From positions 4,095,501 to 4,159,500 of the forward strand of contig NZ_CP046509.1 in assembly GCF_009738185.1 (NCBI RefSeq): a DNA stretch of 64,000 nt, in the 5' to 3' direction. Each line of letters starts with the position of its first letter. Position 1 is the stretch's first letter. Under the pieces are notes generated by a model. That model had not been told where the DNA came from, searched no databases, and saw only the letters and a program-made list of their open reading frames with translations. Source of the DNA: Erwinia sorbitola. Lineage in GTDB: Bacteria; Pseudomonadota; Gammaproteobacteria; Enterobacterales; Enterobacteriaceae. This document shows, piece by piece, positions 21,305-31,257 of the stretch. A program made the position numbers and the translations under genes.

Positions 21305-22981
21305 TTATGATGCCGGAATTTTTAGTGTCTGCCCCAGCATCACATTCTGAGACTTCATCTTATTCGCCTGCTGAATTGCCTGCGGGCTGACGCCGTAATG
21401 GGCGGCAATCGCCGTTAACGAATCCCCACGAACCACTTTATGTCTGGCTGGCTGGCGTGTTTTCACCACAGCAGTAGCAACCTGTTTGCTGCCTGCCGGT
21501 ACTTTCAGGCGCTGCCCAACCCACACTACATCCTTTTTCAGGGTGTTCATCGAGCGAAGCGTCTCCATGCTAACCCCGTAACTGGCAGCAATGCCGGAGA
21601 GCGTCTCACCACGTTTGACTACATGGCGCTGTGTCGCCCCGGTATATTGCGTTGCTGCGGGTACCGGGATCTCCTCTGGCTCAACCGCCGCTGCGCTTTG
21701 CAACGGTCGGTTTTCCTCCTTTGGGATCGATTGTAGCGGGTGCGCCAGGAAGTAGTTGCGTAAGCCTTTATAAATCGACTCGGCAATCTTCTGCTGGTAA
21801 GCGCTACTGCCAAGCAGTCGCTCCTCCGAAGGATTACTGATAAAGCCGGTTTCCACCAGCAGAGAAGGAATATCCGGCGAGCGCAGTACGCCCAGACTGG
21901 CATGTTCCGGCCGGCGCTTATGGAGCGCACCCACGCGTTGCAACTGCGCGATCACCTTAACAGCTACATCGTAACCCACACGCTGCGAATGCCCGAACTG
22001 CAAGTCCAGCACTGCCTGGCTCAGATAAGGGTCGGCCTGGCTGTTAGCCAGCAGATCGCCTGCACCACCCAGCAGTTCAGACTGCTTCTCATGCTGCTCA
22101 AGCCAGCCAGCCATTTCACTATTTGCACGGCGGTTAGAGAGCACCCATACCGACGCCCCGGAGGCGCTGCGGTTAGGCGCTGCATCAGCGTGAATGGAAA
22201 CCAGCAGGTTAGCGTTCTGCTTACGCGCAACATCGGATCGGCCCATTACGGAGATAAAGTAGTCGCCGTCGCGGGTCATCACACCTTTAAACATCGGATC
22301 GGCATTGAGCAGCTCTTTCAGCCTGCGCGCAATAGCGATGGTCACATTCTTCTCTTTCAGTCCGCCCCCGCCAATCGCGCCGGGATCCTGACCGCCATGA
22401 CCGGCATCGATGGCCACAATCACCGTATCATTGCTGCTAACAGTGCTGCTGCGCGGTCGCGCCACCTCGTTACCGCTGCTGACAGCAGTAACCGGGTTAG
22501 CATTAAACGGGCTTTTCCCTGGCTGGCTGGCTGGACGCGAACTGGAGACACTGCTCACCGGCGCGTTGCGGCTGGCAGTTTGCGCTGCGGGCTGAGTACC
22601 GGTAATGGTAAACACCACATTGTAATTATTGCCGTTACGCTGGGTGACGGCGCGAGTTTTACCCCGCTGAGTCAGCTCCAGTACCAGGCGAATACTCTGG
22701 CTATCTTTCGCGGTACTGGAGCGAATACGCTTTACAATATTTTCACCGCTGAAATTGAGCGGCAGGCCCTGCACAATGCCACTCTGGCGAATGTCCAGTA
22801 CCACCCGTTCCGGGTTATGCAGAGGAAAGAAAGCATAAACCGGCTGACCGGCAAAACTCAGGGTGACCTGTGCCTGATTACTGCCGTTAGAAACTTGGAT
22901 ATCCGATAAATTTGCCGCCAGCGAACTAAATGAACAGCAAAACAGGGCCAGCAGGCACCAGGCTTTGAATCGCAGCATCAT
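21305..22981 (-). CDS. amiB: N-acetylmuramoyl-L-alanine amidase AmiB with two LysM domains
   Basis: AmiB cleaves the amide between muramic acid and the peptide stem to separate daughter cells; EnvC activates it in E. coli. A signal peptide ([15 protein letters not shown]) precedes the AMIN domain (about 24-125). A Ser-rich linker and the Amidase_3 zinc domain follow ([26 protein letters not shown]; a late [12 protein letters not shown]). Two C-terminal LysM repeats (about 458-500 and 512-556) exceed the single LysM I recall in E. coli AmiB. Its first codon overlaps the tsaE stop as ATGA. A second ATG directly follows the first. Confidence 0.96.
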   Translation of the reverse strand: MMLRFKAWCLLALFCCSFSSLAANLSDIQVSNGSNQAQVTLSFAGQPVYAFFPLHNPERVVLDIRQSGIVQGLPLNFSGENIVKRIRSSTAKDSQSIRLVLELTQRGKTRAVTQRNGNNYNVVFTITGTQPAAQTASRNAPVSSVSSSRPASQPGKSPFNANPVTAVSSGNEVARPRSSTVSSNDTVIVAIDAGHGGQDPGAIGGGGLKEKNVTIAIARRLKELLNADPMFKGVMTRDGDYFISVMGRSDVARKQNANLLVSIHADAAPNRSASGASVWVLSNRRANSEMAGWLEQHEKQSELLGGAGDLLANSQADPYLSQAVLDLQFGHSQRVGYDVAVKVIAQLQRVGALHKRRPEHASLGVLRSPDIPSLLVETGFISNPSEERLLGSSAYQQKIAESIYKGLRNYFLAHPLQSIPKEENRPLQSAAAVEPEEIPVPAATQYTGATQRHVVKRGETLSGIAASYGVSMETLRSMNTLKKDVVWVGQRLKVPAGSKQVATAVVKTRQPARHKVVRGDSLTAIAAHYGVSPQAIQQANKMKSQNVMLGQTLKIPAS

Positions 22982-23454
22982 GCTCCACCCTGTTTATCAG
23001 TCATACGCTCCAGCATCGCTTCACCCGCAGATGAGCGGGCACGGAGTAGCGCTTCGCGGGAGTGCCCTTGATAGCTGAGGTGCAATTCTAAATCTGGTTC
23101 AGGCAACACCCCCGCTCCCTGCTGCGGCCACTCAACCAGGCACAGACTATCAGGGCCGAAGTAATCACGAATTCCCATAAATTCCAACTCTTCCGGATCA
23201 GACAAACGGTACAGATCGAAATGATAAACCCGGCAGCCGGGCAGTATATAGGGCTCAACCAAAGTATAAGTGGGGCTTTTTACATTCCCCTGATGGCCTA
23301 GTGCCTGTAAAAAACCGCGGCTGAAGGTGGTTTTACCTGCACCCAGGTCACCATAGAGATAGAGGGTCGCCGCGCCGTTACAGACGCGGGCCAGGCTGGC
23401 ACCCAGTGCGAGAGTTGCTGCCTCATCGGGCAATGAAATTACACAGGTCATCAT
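22978..23454 (-). CDS. tsaE: tRNA threonylcarbamoyladenosine biosynthesis ATPase TsaE
   Basis: TsaE is the ATPase that works with TsaB and TsaD to form t6A at position 37 of ANN-decoding tRNAs. The 158-residue protein has the P-loop [13 protein letters not shown] near residue 36, the family [10 protein letters not shown], and the [17 protein letters not shown] segment. The start overlaps the nnr stop by four bases (ATGA), and its own stop overlaps the amiB start in the same way. The four genes nnr-tsaE-amiB-mutL form a tight operon. Confidence 0.97.
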   Translation of the reverse strand: MMTCVISLPDEAATLALGASLARVCNGAATLYLYGDLGAGKTTFSRGFLQALGHQGNVKSPTYTLVEPYILPGCRVYHFDLYRLSDPEELEFMGIRDYFGPDSLCLVEWPQQGAGVLPEPDLELHLSYQGHSREALLRARSSAGEAMLERMTDKQGGA

Positions 23455-24974
23455 TCTTTAGTATTCGAAATCTCAGGATTGACAAACAGATACAGCTCGG
23501 AGAACAGATCGGTGGCTAACATACCGCGAGTGCCGCGGCGTTGTGCCACTGCGTCAGCCGCCGCTCCATGCGCTACGCATCCTGCGCAGGCGGCATCGTA
23601 CAGAGAGAGCTTTTGCCCTGCCAGACTGCCGATAACCCCTGATAAAACATCTCCCATTCCCCCGCTGGCCATACCTGCATTGCCCACATCGGCAATCGCC
23701 AGCTCATCCAGCTCGCCAGCAATCAGCGTTCCGGCGCCCTTAAGCACCACAACACCACCGTAACGTTTTGCCAGACGGCGCACAGCCAGTAAGCGGTCAC
23801 TTTCAATATCGCTAACTTTTACATTAAGCAGCCTTGCGGCCTCGCCAGGGTGCGGCGTAATAATGCGATTTTGACGTTTATCGGGGCTGATTGCCAGCAG
23901 GTTAAGCGCATCTGCGTCCCAAAGCATCGTTTTCTGAGAGTTTTCTACTTTTTTCAAGGCCTTTTTACCCCAGCTTCCCTGACCAAGCCCTGGACCGATA
24001 ACAATGACATCGGCCCATTCTAGGGCAGCATCCAGCGCCTCTGTTGTTAACTCTTGCACCATCAGTTCTGGTCGTGCAGTCAGCAATGGCCCAACATTCT
24101 CAATGTGAGTAAGTACTCGCACAAGCCCTGAGCCACTGCGCAAAGCGGCTTCTGCAGTCATACGGATGGCACCTGCAGTACCGTGATCGCCGCCAATCAC
24201 CAGCAGACGTCCATGATCCCCTTTATGGGAGGTGGCCCGCCTTGGCGGCAGCCATCGGGTCAGATGGCTGGCATCATAGCGCGCAATAGGTGCCGGCCTG
24301 CCTTGTAACCACAAGTCCAGATTCAGGCTGTGATAATGCAATTTTCCCACATGGTCACGCGCTTTGCCCGTCAACAGCCCCGGCTTTAGCGCTATAAACG
24401 TCAGAGTATGTTCAGCATCTATTACCACACCAGGGACTGTACCGTTAGCAGCCACTAATCCGGAAGGGATATCTACGGAGAATACGGGAGCGGAATGACG
24501 ATTAGCCTGCTCGATCAGTTGGGTATATGGCTCATCGGGAGAGCGATTTAAACCGGTACCAAGCAGCGCATCAACAATTAGCGCGATACTTTCAGGCCAG
24601 CGGGCGGAAGCATCATGGATCACCCCACCGGCAGCCAGCCAGTTTTCACGAGCCTGATTCGCTTCCTCTGGCAATGCCCTGTCACTGTCAACGGCAATCA
24701 GCGTCACCTTCAGACCAGCAGCCTGCGCCAGGCGTGCTATGACAAAACCATCGCCGCCGTTGTTGCCGTAACCGCAGAGAATCATCCAGTGCTGCGCCTG
24801 AGGCCACAACTGTCGTATCAGGCTAAAGGCGGCTTCCCCCGCCCGCAGCATTAACTCAAACAGGGTGATACCCTGACTATCTGCTCCTTCGCGCTCCAGT
24901 CCGGCTATCGCTTCTACAGGCCAGACAGAATAGGGTAAACTGGTGCGGTCTTTTTGCTGGTTCAGGTTATTCAT
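23451..24974 (-). CDS. nnr: Bifunctional NAD(P)H-hydrate epimerase / ADP-dependent dehydratase
   Basis: Nnr repairs damaged NAD(P)H hydrates. The N-terminal YjeF domain (residues about 1-215) epimerises the hydrate, with [16 protein letters not shown] near residue 69 and [11 protein letters not shown]. The C-terminal ribokinase-like domain dehydrates the S form, with [18 protein letters not shown] and the late [16 protein letters not shown]. The length is 507 residues. Its start codon overlaps the divergent queG start within one CATG, so each gene's promoter must lie in the other's coding DNA. Confidence 0.97.
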   Translation of the reverse strand: MNNLNQQKDRTSLPYSVWPVEAIAGLEREGADSQGITLFELMLRAGEAAFSLIRQLWPQAQHWMILCGYGNNGGDGFVIARLAQAAGLKVTLIAVDSDRALPEEANQARENWLAAGGVIHDASARWPESIALIVDALLGTGLNRSPDEPYTQLIEQANRHSAPVFSVDIPSGLVAANGTVPGVVIDAEHTLTFIALKPGLLTGKARDHVGKLHYHSLNLDLWLQGRPAPIARYDASHLTRWLPPRRATSHKGDHGRLLVIGGDHGTAGAIRMTAEAALRSGSGLVRVLTHIENVGPLLTARPELMVQELTTEALDAALEWADVIVIGPGLGQGSWGKKALKKVENSQKTMLWDADALNLLAISPDKRQNRIITPHPGEAARLLNVKVSDIESDRLLAVRRLAKRYGGVVVLKGAGTLIAGELDELAIADVGNAGMASGGMGDVLSGVIGSLAGQKLSLYDAACAGCVAHGAAADAVAQRRGTRGMLATDLFSELYLFVNPEISNTKE

Positions 24975-26112
24975 GTCGCATCCTCTCGATTTCCATCAAC
25001 TCGCCCTGGATATTAAACAGTGGGGGCTTGATCTCGGCTTCCAGCAGGTGGGTATCTGTGATACCGACTTAACATTGGAAGAACCACGGCTTCAGGCCTG
25101 GCTTGATAAACAATACCACGGTGAGATGGACTGGATGGCCCGTCACGGCATGATGCGCGCCCGCCCCCATGAACTGCTGCCCGGCACACTGCGGGTGATC
25201 AGTGTGCGGATGAATTATCTCCCCGCTAAAGCCGCATTTGCCAGCACGCTGAAAAACCCACTTCTGGGGTATGTCAGCCGCTACGCGCTAGGCCGTGATT
25301 ACCACAAAGTATTACGCAATCGACTGAAAAAGCTTGGCGATATGATCCGTGAGCGCTGTGGCGATGCCCAGTTCCGCCCTTTCGTCGACTCTGCCCCCTT
25401 GCTTGAGCGCCCGCTGGCGGCAAAAGCAGGTTTAGGCTGGACAGGTAAGCATTCGCTGATCCTCAATCGGGAAGCGGGTTCATGGTTTTTCCTGGGCGAA
25501 CTGCTTATCGATTTGCCGCTGCCTGTTGACCAGCCGGTTGAAGAAAATTGCGGGCGCTGTGTCGCCTGCATCACTACCTGCCCAACGGGGGCCATTGTCG
25601 AGCCTTATACCGTTGATGCCCGTCGCTGCATTTCCTATCTTACGATTGAACTGGAAGGCTCTATCCCGGAAGAGTTTCGCCCTTTAATCGGCAACCGGAT
25701 TTATGGCTGTGACGATTGTCAGCTAATTTGTCCGTGGAACCGTTACGGGCAGCTTACTGATGAAGACGATTTCAGCCCACGTGCAGTCTTACATGCCCCG
25801 CCACTCACCGAACTTTTTGCCTGGGATGAAGCGAAATTCCTGCGGATTACTGAAGGATCCGCTATTCGTCGCATTGGCCATCTGCGCTGGCTACGTAATA
25901 TTGCCGTGGCGCTGGGCAATGCGCCATGGGATGAGAGCCACCTGGTGGCGCTGGAAGCGCGGCGTGGTGAAAACAGTATGCTGGATGAACATATTGACTG
26001 GGCAATTGGCTGCCAGCTGGCACGACGAGTTGAATCAGCTATTGAGGTACAAAGCAGCCAGCAGCGACGGCTGGTGAGGGTAATTGAAAAGGGGTTACCG
26101 CGTGATGCTTAA
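24973..26112 (+). CDS. queG: Epoxyqueuosine reductase QueG
   Basis: QueG reduces epoxyqueuosine to queuosine in tRNA, using cobalamin and two 4Fe-4S clusters. The two ferredoxin-like cysteine motifs are present (CGRCVACITTCPTG near residue 193, and CDDCQLICPWN near 246). The C-terminal HEAT-like part follows (SAIRRIGHLRWLRNIAVALG). I start at the ATG giving [13 protein letters not shown], which gives 379 residues as in E. coli; ten codons upstream are open but belong to nnr. The gene points into the datA-like region. Confidence 0.96.
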   Translation: MSHPLDFHQLALDIKQWGLDLGFQQVGICDTDLTLEEPRLQAWLDKQYHGEMDWMARHGMMRARPHELLPGTLRVISVRMNYLPAKAAFASTLKNPLLGYVSRYALGRDYHKVLRNRLKKLGDMIRERCGDAQFRPFVDSAPLLERPLAAKAGLGWTGKHSLILNREAGSWFFLGELLIDLPLPVDQPVEENCGRCVACITTCPTGAIVEPYTVDARRCISYLTIELEGSIPEEFRPLIGNRIYGCDDCQLICPWNRYGQLTDEDDFSPRAVLHAPPLTELFAWDEAKFLRITEGSAIRRIGHLRWLRNIAVALGNAPWDESHLVALEARRGENSMLDEHIDWAIGCQLARRVESAIEVQSSQQRRLVRVIEKGLPRDA

Positions 26113-26429
26113 ATGTACAATTAAGGGTGGGTAAACCACGCAGAATGTTTTCCACATGCTGTGCATAAAATTAAAAAGTCGTTGTCATTCAACCGTCACA
26201 GAAACCGCAAGCGATCCACATAACAAATTTTAAGATTCACAATAACATTAAAAACAATGGGTTATACAGATTAAACACTTTACACAGGATTTTCAGAGCG
26301 CAAAGCTTAACAACATAAGCTGTGGATAAGTCTGTTAAAAACATTTTTGTGCTGGACAGTAGAATGCTATCGCACGGCGTTAATAGCTGTGGATAATTCT
26401 GAAGAAGAAAATTGAGAAGATATTTAATT
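26113..26429. other. datA: datA-like DnaA-box cluster
   Basis: The 317 bases between queG and a tRNA-Gly gene hold four sequences that fit the DnaA-box consensus TTWTNCACA. They are TTTTCCACA (26148-26156, plus), TTATGCACA (26160-26168, minus), and TTATCCACA twice (26321-26329 and 26388-26396, minus). One-mismatch forms lie at 26262-26270 (TTATACAGA) and 26278-26286 (CTTTACACA). In E. coli the datA locus, which titrates DnaA and with IHF promotes DnaA-ATP hydrolysis, lies between queG and the glyVXY tRNA genes. Position and content agree. I could not identify an IHF site with confidence. No gene is seen here. Confidence 0.82.
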
Positions 26430-26505
<76 letters not shown>

Positions 26506-26594
26506 TTAGGGTTACTGCTGAAATTATGAGCTAAAACCTTATAACTGCTTGATTATTTTAGCTTTTAACTCTTCCTTCCGGAGGAGAGGTCGCT

Positions 26595-26623
26595 ATTATG
26601 GCCCTGTTTGCGGATGCTGGCAA
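26595..26623 (-). promoter_or_regulatory. Promoter of the separated tRNA-Gly gene
   Basis: On the minus strand, TTGCCA (-35), a 17-base spacer and CATAAT (-10) are followed by the GC-rich stretch AGCGACC. This resembles the stringent discriminator of stable-RNA promoters. It lies about 90 bases upstream of the tRNA at 26430 and gives this copy its own promoter. Confidence 0.7.
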
Positions 26624-26866
26624 GCCCTGTATCAAAAAAAATTCATTCTGGTTACTAAACCAGCAACCCCGTGTGTTTATCAGACCTCAATATAACCTCA
26701 TTAATCCTGCAATCACTTTTTCGGGAGTAAAACTCAAATACTAATTTCAATGAAAACAGGATAGACAATAAGAAAAACAAACAAGAACAAAACATGAAGA
26801 TTACAATTACCTGTTAATAAAAAAGGTAAAAGAAAGAAAAATCATCTAATATCCAGGGTGGATATA

Positions 26867-26953
26867 ATGACAACCGAACAAGAAAAAAACAAAAAGAACA
26901 GTACTCATAAAAAAACCTTAATTGACACAAAGCAGCTCACATCGCTACCATAA
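26867..26953 (+). CDS. Possible 28-codon leader peptide upstream of the adhesin
   Basis: ATG at 26867 opens a 28-codon frame (MTTEQEKNKKNSTHKKTLID, then eight more residues) ending in TAA. AGGGTGG lies five bases upstream at good spacing. The peptide is Lys/Thr-rich and hydrophilic. The frame overlaps the TTGACA promoter candidate, so if that promoter is used the peptide would need an earlier one. It could be chance in A-rich DNA. Confidence 0.2.
   Translation: MTTEQEKNKKNSTHKKTLIDTKQLTSLP
26922..26951 (+). promoter_or_regulatory. Candidate promoter of the adhesin gene
   Basis: A perfect TTGACA at 26922-26927 is followed after 18 bases by TACCAT (four of six consensus bases). Transcripts would have a leader of about 120 bases before the adhesin ATG. 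Confidence 0.4.
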
Positions 26954-27080
26954 CTCTAATTAACAACACCTTAAAGGAGCCTATAAGCAATAATCGGAAA
27001 AAATAGAATTAATTAAATCAATAAAAGAACCAAAAACTCACCAGGATGGAAATTACTTAATTTAACGGACTAATATTTAT

Positions 27081-30000
27081 ATGAATAAGATATTCAAAGT
27101 GATTTGGAACAAAAATGCTCACTGCTTCGTAGTTACGTCAGAACTGGCTAAAAGCACTATTAAGAGTGGGCGTCAAAAGCTAGCTCCTAAAAGTCAGAGT
27201 ATTTCAGGCCTCTTTAGTTACTCTCTTCTTGTCTCATCATTGTTAGTAGCCATCTCCGGAACCGCATATGCGGCTAACGCTGAACCAACAAAAGATCTCT
27301 TAAACCAAAAATATAAAGCAGCAAATGGCCTGATCAGCATTGCAGGTGGGGGCGAGGGTGACGCTTTTGCGACAGATAGCAATAATGAACAGAATGACGA
27401 ATATAGCAATGACTATGGTATTGCTATCGGAGCAGGCGCTAAAGGTTTTTGGGCCAGCGTCGCCATGGGGGATACGGCTGAAGCCAGATCGCTTTATGGC
27501 ACGGCTATTGGGCCGAAGGCAACAATTGATAATGATTCAAACTATGCCGTATCACTGGGAAATAACGCCAGTGTTAAAACCAGTAATAACGGCATTGTGC
27601 TGGGTTCTAATGCCAACCTTACCGCTTCAGGAGACTCCGTTGCCATAGGTAACGCGTCATCCATAAAAAATTCAACAAACTCTGTTGCTATAGGTAACGC
27701 AACATCCATTGACGGCGCTAAAAACTCCGTAGCCCTGGGTGCAAATTCAACAGCAACGGCTGATGATACCGTCTCCATTGGCTCTATTGGCAAAGAGAGA
27801 AAGCTGGTCAATCTGGCTGAAGGGGCACTATCCAGTAGCTCAACTGAAGCCGTCAACGGCAGCCAGCTATTTAAAGTTGACCAGCAGGTACAGCAGTTCG
27901 ATTCCCTTATCAGCAATAATGCCAACAATATCGACAGCCTGACAAATGGCAGCGCCGGTCTTATACAGTTGAGCAAGAACAAAAAGACGCTGCTGGTCGG
28001 TGGTGCTGCCGGCGGAACAACTAAACTTGATCTTGGCAATCGCGATCTCACAGGCGTAAATAAAGGTCAGGTCAATGACACCTCCACCGACGCAGTTAAC
28101 GGCAGCCAGCTACACGAAACCCGCGAGCAGATTAAAGAGTATGGCGACAATATCACCGCCAACGCAGCTAACATCAGCACCAACGCCGGCAACATTGCCA
28201 CCAACACCAGCAATATCGATGCCCTTAACAACGGCAAGGCCGGCCTGGTGCAGCTGAACAGCGACGGCACCACCATGATCGTCGGCGATGTGGCGAAGGA
28301 TGCCACGGCCTTCGACCTGGCCGGGCGTAAAGTTACCGGCGTAACAGAAGGTGAGCTTGCCGCCGATTCCACCGACGCGGTTAACGGCGGCCAGCTGTTT
28401 GAGATTGAGAAGGATCTGGACGGCAAAATCGCTACCAATACGAATAACATCAGCACCAACGCCGGCAATATTGCCACCAATACCAGCAATATTGACGCCC
28501 TCAGCAGCGGCAAGGCCGGCCTGGTACAGCTGAACAGCGACGGCACCACTATGATCGTCGGCGATGTGGCAAAGGATGCGATGATATTTGACCTGGCCGG
28601 GCGTAAGGTTACCGGCGTAACAGAGGGTGAGCTTGCCGCCGATTCCACCGACGCGGTTAACGGCAGCCAGCTGCATGAAACCCGCGAGCAGATTAAAGAG
28701 TATGGCGACATCACCACTGCCAATACGGAGAATATCACCGCCAATGCGGGCAACATTGCCACCAATACCACCAATATTGCCACCAATACCAGCAATATTG
28801 ATGCCCTCAGCAGCGGCAAGGCCGGCCTGGTGCAGCTGAACAGCGACGGCACCAGCATGATCGTCGGCGATGTGGCGAAGGGTGCTACGGCCTTCGACCT
28901 GGCCGGGCGTAAGATCACCGGCGTAACAGAGGGTGAGCTCGCCGCGGATTCCACCGACGCGGTTAACGGCAGCCAGCTGCATGAAACCCGCGAGCAGATT
29001 AAAGAGTATGGCGACAATATCACTGCCAACACGAATAACATCAGCACCAACGCCGGCAATATTGCCACCAATACCAGCAACATCGATGCCCTTAACAGCG
29101 GCAAGGCGGGCCTGGTACAGTTGAGCAGCGACGGCAGCACCATGATCGTCGGCGATGTGGCGAAGGATGCCACGGCCTTCGACCTGGCCGGGCGTAAGGT
29201 TACCGGCGTAACAGAGGGTGAGCTTGCCGCCGATTCCACCGACGCAGTTAACGGCAGCCAGCTGCACGAAACCCGCGAGCAGATCAAAGAGTATGGCGAC
29301 ATCACCACTGCCAATACGGAGAACATCAGCGCCAATGCGGGCAATATTGCCACCAATACCACCAATATTGATGCTCTTAACAGCGGCAAGGCCGGCCTGG
29401 TGCAGTTGAGCAGCGACGGCACCAGCATGATCGTCGGCGATGTGGCGAAGGATGCGATGGTATTTGACCTGGCCGGGCGTAAGGTTACCGGCGTAACAGA
29501 GGGTGAGCTTACCGCCGATTCCACCGATGCGGTTAACGGTAGCCAGCTGCATGAAACCCGTGAGCAGATTAAAGATTTTAGCGGTAATATCACTGCTAAT
29601 ACCGATAACATCAGCACCAATGCGGGCAACATTGCTACCAACACCACTAATATTGCCACCAACACCAGCAATATTGATGCCCTTAACAGCGGCAAGGCGG
29701 GCCTGGTGCAGTTGAGCAGCGACGGCAGCACCATGATCGTCGGCGATGTGGCAAAGGATGCGATGATCTTTGACCTCGCTGGCCGAACTGTTACTGGCAT
29801 TAAAGAAGGCAAACTGAGTGCTGACTCCACCGACGCCATCAACGGTGCCCAACTGTTTAAAACCAACAGCAACGTTCAGCTAAACACTGAGAATATTACC
29901 AGCCTTTCGCAGAATATCGCCGATATCTCTGTAGGCAAAGCGGGCCTGGTGCAGCTGAATGAAGAGGGCAACCTGGCTTTCAGTGATACCGCAGTGGATG

Positions 30001-31169
30001 CTAAAAAATTCGAGGTCAACCGCACCCTGTCTGGTGTGACAGATGGAACAATCGCGGCAGACTCGACCGAGGCTGTCAACGGTAGTCAGCTGTTCCTGAC
30101 CAACAGTGACGTTAAGAAAAATACAGGTGATATCAACGACCTTGTGACGGGAAAAGCTGGTCTGGTGCAACTGAGCGGGGGGAACCTGATCTTCGGTAGT
30201 GCCGCCGACAGTGCCAGAGTCTTTAATATCGGCGGCCGCAAAATCAGTGGCGTACAGGCGGGCGAGCTCAGTTCAACTTCTACTGAAGCTGTAAACGGCA
30301 GCCAGCTGCATGAAACCAATACGCGTGTTGATGACCTGGAGAAAAACATCAGTAATGGTGGTAATGGAGCCGCCGGAATGCTGGAGATGGGTGAAGGCGG
30401 TGAGTCTCTGGTGATTAGCGAGGCAGGTAAAAACGCCAAGACACTGGATTTAGGCGGTGACCGTACTATTAGCGGCCTTAAGGCAGGAGAACTGAGTGAT
30501 ACCTCTACCGAAGCGGTAAACGGTTCTCAGCTGCATGCTACTAATCAACAGGTCTCCAAAAACACTAATGATATTAGTAAATTGAGCAATGATATCAGCA
30601 GCGGAAAAGCTGGTGTTGCGCAAATTGATGGCGACAAAATTGTTTTCAATGATGGCAATAAAGGCACCACAACCGTGGATGTCGGTGGTCGTAACATCGC
30701 AAACATTAAAAATGGTGCCGTGACCAAAGACTCAAAAGATGCGGTAAATGGTTCACAACTCTTTGAAACTAATACCAAAGTCGACCTTAACACGGCCAAC
30801 ATTGAAATTAACAGGACTGACATCAACAAAAACAAGACGGCTATTGCCAGCAACACCTCAAAGATCACCGATCTTGAGAACTCTTTCTCCAGTATGAATA
30901 GCTCATTCAAGAACCTGTCGAAAGAAGTTAACAAGAACAAAAAACGGGCTGATGCAGGTATTGCAGGAGCGATGGCGATGACGGCAATACCTTTCGTGCA
31001 CGCCGACGACTTCTCTTTCGGCATGGCATTGTCAGGTTACAGAGATCAAGGAGCGTTAGCCGCGGGAATGACATTTAAAACCAGTGAGCATACAGCAATG
31101 AAAATACACTCTTCCTGGGATACCCAGAATGGTACTGGCATTGCAGCAGGTTTTGCCTGGGGCTGGTAA
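27081..31169 (+). CDS. YadA-type trimeric autotransporter adhesin
   Basis: This 1362-residue protein is a type Vc secreted, surface-anchored adhesin. It starts with an extended signal peptide (MNKIFKVIWNKNAHCFVVTS, then a hydrophobic core ending TAYAA near residue 64). A YadA-like head of short repeats follows (SVAIGNASS, NSVAIGNATS, NSVALGANS, to about 235). The stalk holds 12 neck motifs of the type G..S.DAVNGSQL. The last 80 residues form the trimeric beta-barrel anchor (NKKRADAGIAGAMAMTAI) and end AGFAWGW. The middle stalk is built of near-identical units at DNA level. No strong Shine-Dalgarno precedes the ATG. AT-rich flanks and its place between tRNA genes suggest acquisition. The receptor is unknown. 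Confidence 0.95.
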   Translation: MNKIFKVIWNKNAHCFVVTSELAKSTIKSGRQKLAPKSQSISGLFSYSLLVSSLLVAISGTAYAANAEPTKDLLNQKYKAANGLISIAGGGEGDAFATDSNNEQNDEYSNDYGIAIGAGAKGFWASVAMGDTAEARSLYGTAIGPKATIDNDSNYAVSLGNNASVKTSNNGIVLGSNANLTASGDSVAIGNASSIKNSTNSVAIGNATSIDGAKNSVALGANSTATADDTVSIGSIGKERKLVNLAEGALSSSSTEAVNGSQLFKVDQQVQQFDSLISNNANNIDSLTNGSAGLIQLSKNKKTLLVGGAAGGTTKLDLGNRDLTGVNKGQVNDTSTDAVNGSQLHETREQIKEYGDNITANAANISTNAGNIATNTSNIDALNNGKAGLVQLNSDGTTMIVGDVAKDATAFDLAGRKVTGVTEGELAADSTDAVNGGQLFEIEKDLDGKIATNTNNISTNAGNIATNTSNIDALSSGKAGLVQLNSDGTTMIVGDVAKDAMIFDLAGRKVTGVTEGELAADSTDAVNGSQLHETREQIKEYGDITTANTENITANAGNIATNTTNIATNTSNIDALSSGKAGLVQLNSDGTSMIVGDVAKGATAFDLAGRKITGVTEGELAADSTDAVNGSQLHETREQIKEYGDNITANTNNISTNAGNIATNTSNIDALNSGKAGLVQLSSDGSTMIVGDVAKDATAFDLAGRKVTGVTEGELAADSTDAVNGSQLHETREQIKEYGDITTANTENISANAGNIATNTTNIDALNSGKAGLVQLSSDGTSMIVGDVAKDAMVFDLAGRKVTGVTEGELTADSTDAVNGSQLHETREQIKDFSGNITANTDNISTNAGNIATNTTNIATNTSNIDALNSGKAGLVQLSSDGSTMIVGDVAKDAMIFDLAGRTVTGIKEGKLSADSTDAINGAQLFKTNSNVQLNTENITSLSQNIADISVGKAGLVQLNEEGNLAFSDTAVDAKKFEVNRTLSGVTDGTIAADSTEAVNGSQLFLTNSDVKKNTGDINDLVTGKAGLVQLSGGNLIFGSAADSARVFNIGGRKISGVQAGELSSTSTEAVNGSQLHETNTRVDDLEKNISNGGNGAAGMLEMGEGGESLVISEAGKNAKTLDLGGDRTISGLKAGELSDTSTEAVNGSQLHATNQQVSKNTNDISKLSNDISSGKAGVAQIDGDKIVFNDGNKGTTTVDVGGRNIANIKNGAVTKDSKDAVNGSQLFETNTKVDLNTANIEINRTDINKNKTAIASNTSKITDLENSFSSMNSSFKNLSKEVNKNKKRADAGIAGAMAMTAIPFVHADDFSFGMALSGYRDQGALAAGMTFKTSEHTAMKIHSSWDTQNGTGIAAGFAWGW
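28060..29790 (+). repeat. Near-identical stalk repeats of the adhesin gene
   Basis: The stretch GGTGAGCTTGCCGCCGATTC and its context recur near 28351, 28627, 28933, 29218 and 29503, giving in-frame units of 276, 306, 285 and 285 bases. Neighbouring units are nearly identical in DNA, including silent sites. Units differ by extra copies of short NIATNTTNIATN-type pieces. All lengths are multiples of three, so recombination would change stalk length without breaking the frame. Short-read assembly here is also at risk of collapse. Confidence 0.88.
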
Positions 31170-31182
31170 TTTAGATTAACTG

Positions 31183-31214
31183 ATAACCACCTGGATTTAA
31201 TTCCAGGTGGTTAT
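31183..31214 (+). terminator. Hairpin after the adhesin gene
   Basis: A perfect 12-bp stem (ATAACCACCTGG / CCAGGTGGTTAT) with an 8-base loop starts 14 bases past the adhesin stop. The following bases (ACCCGTTATG) are not a T run, so read-through into the Sel1 gene is possible. Confidence 0.65.
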
Positions 31215-31257
31215 ACCCGTTATGTTCTAATTTGCTGGTACGCTGGCAATTTAAAGC

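Larger units (their letters stand above)
26624..27080. other. AT-rich leader region of the adhesin gene
   Basis: About 460 bases of strongly A/T-rich DNA, unlike the flanking housekeeping genes, lie between the tRNA promoter and the adhesin start. They hold one perfect -35-like TTGACA, a possible 28-codon frame, and AAAGGAG at about 26973 without a start codon behind it. The composition is typical of acquired DNA and of H-NS targets. No larger gene is seen. Confidence 0.6.

Noticed and set aside
28067..29872. Two long open frames of about 600 and 580 codons antisense to the adhesin stalk
   Set aside because: They arise because the coding strand repeats lack stops in the opposite frames. The products are low-complexity repeats with no start signals, and the sense strand has a clear protein family.
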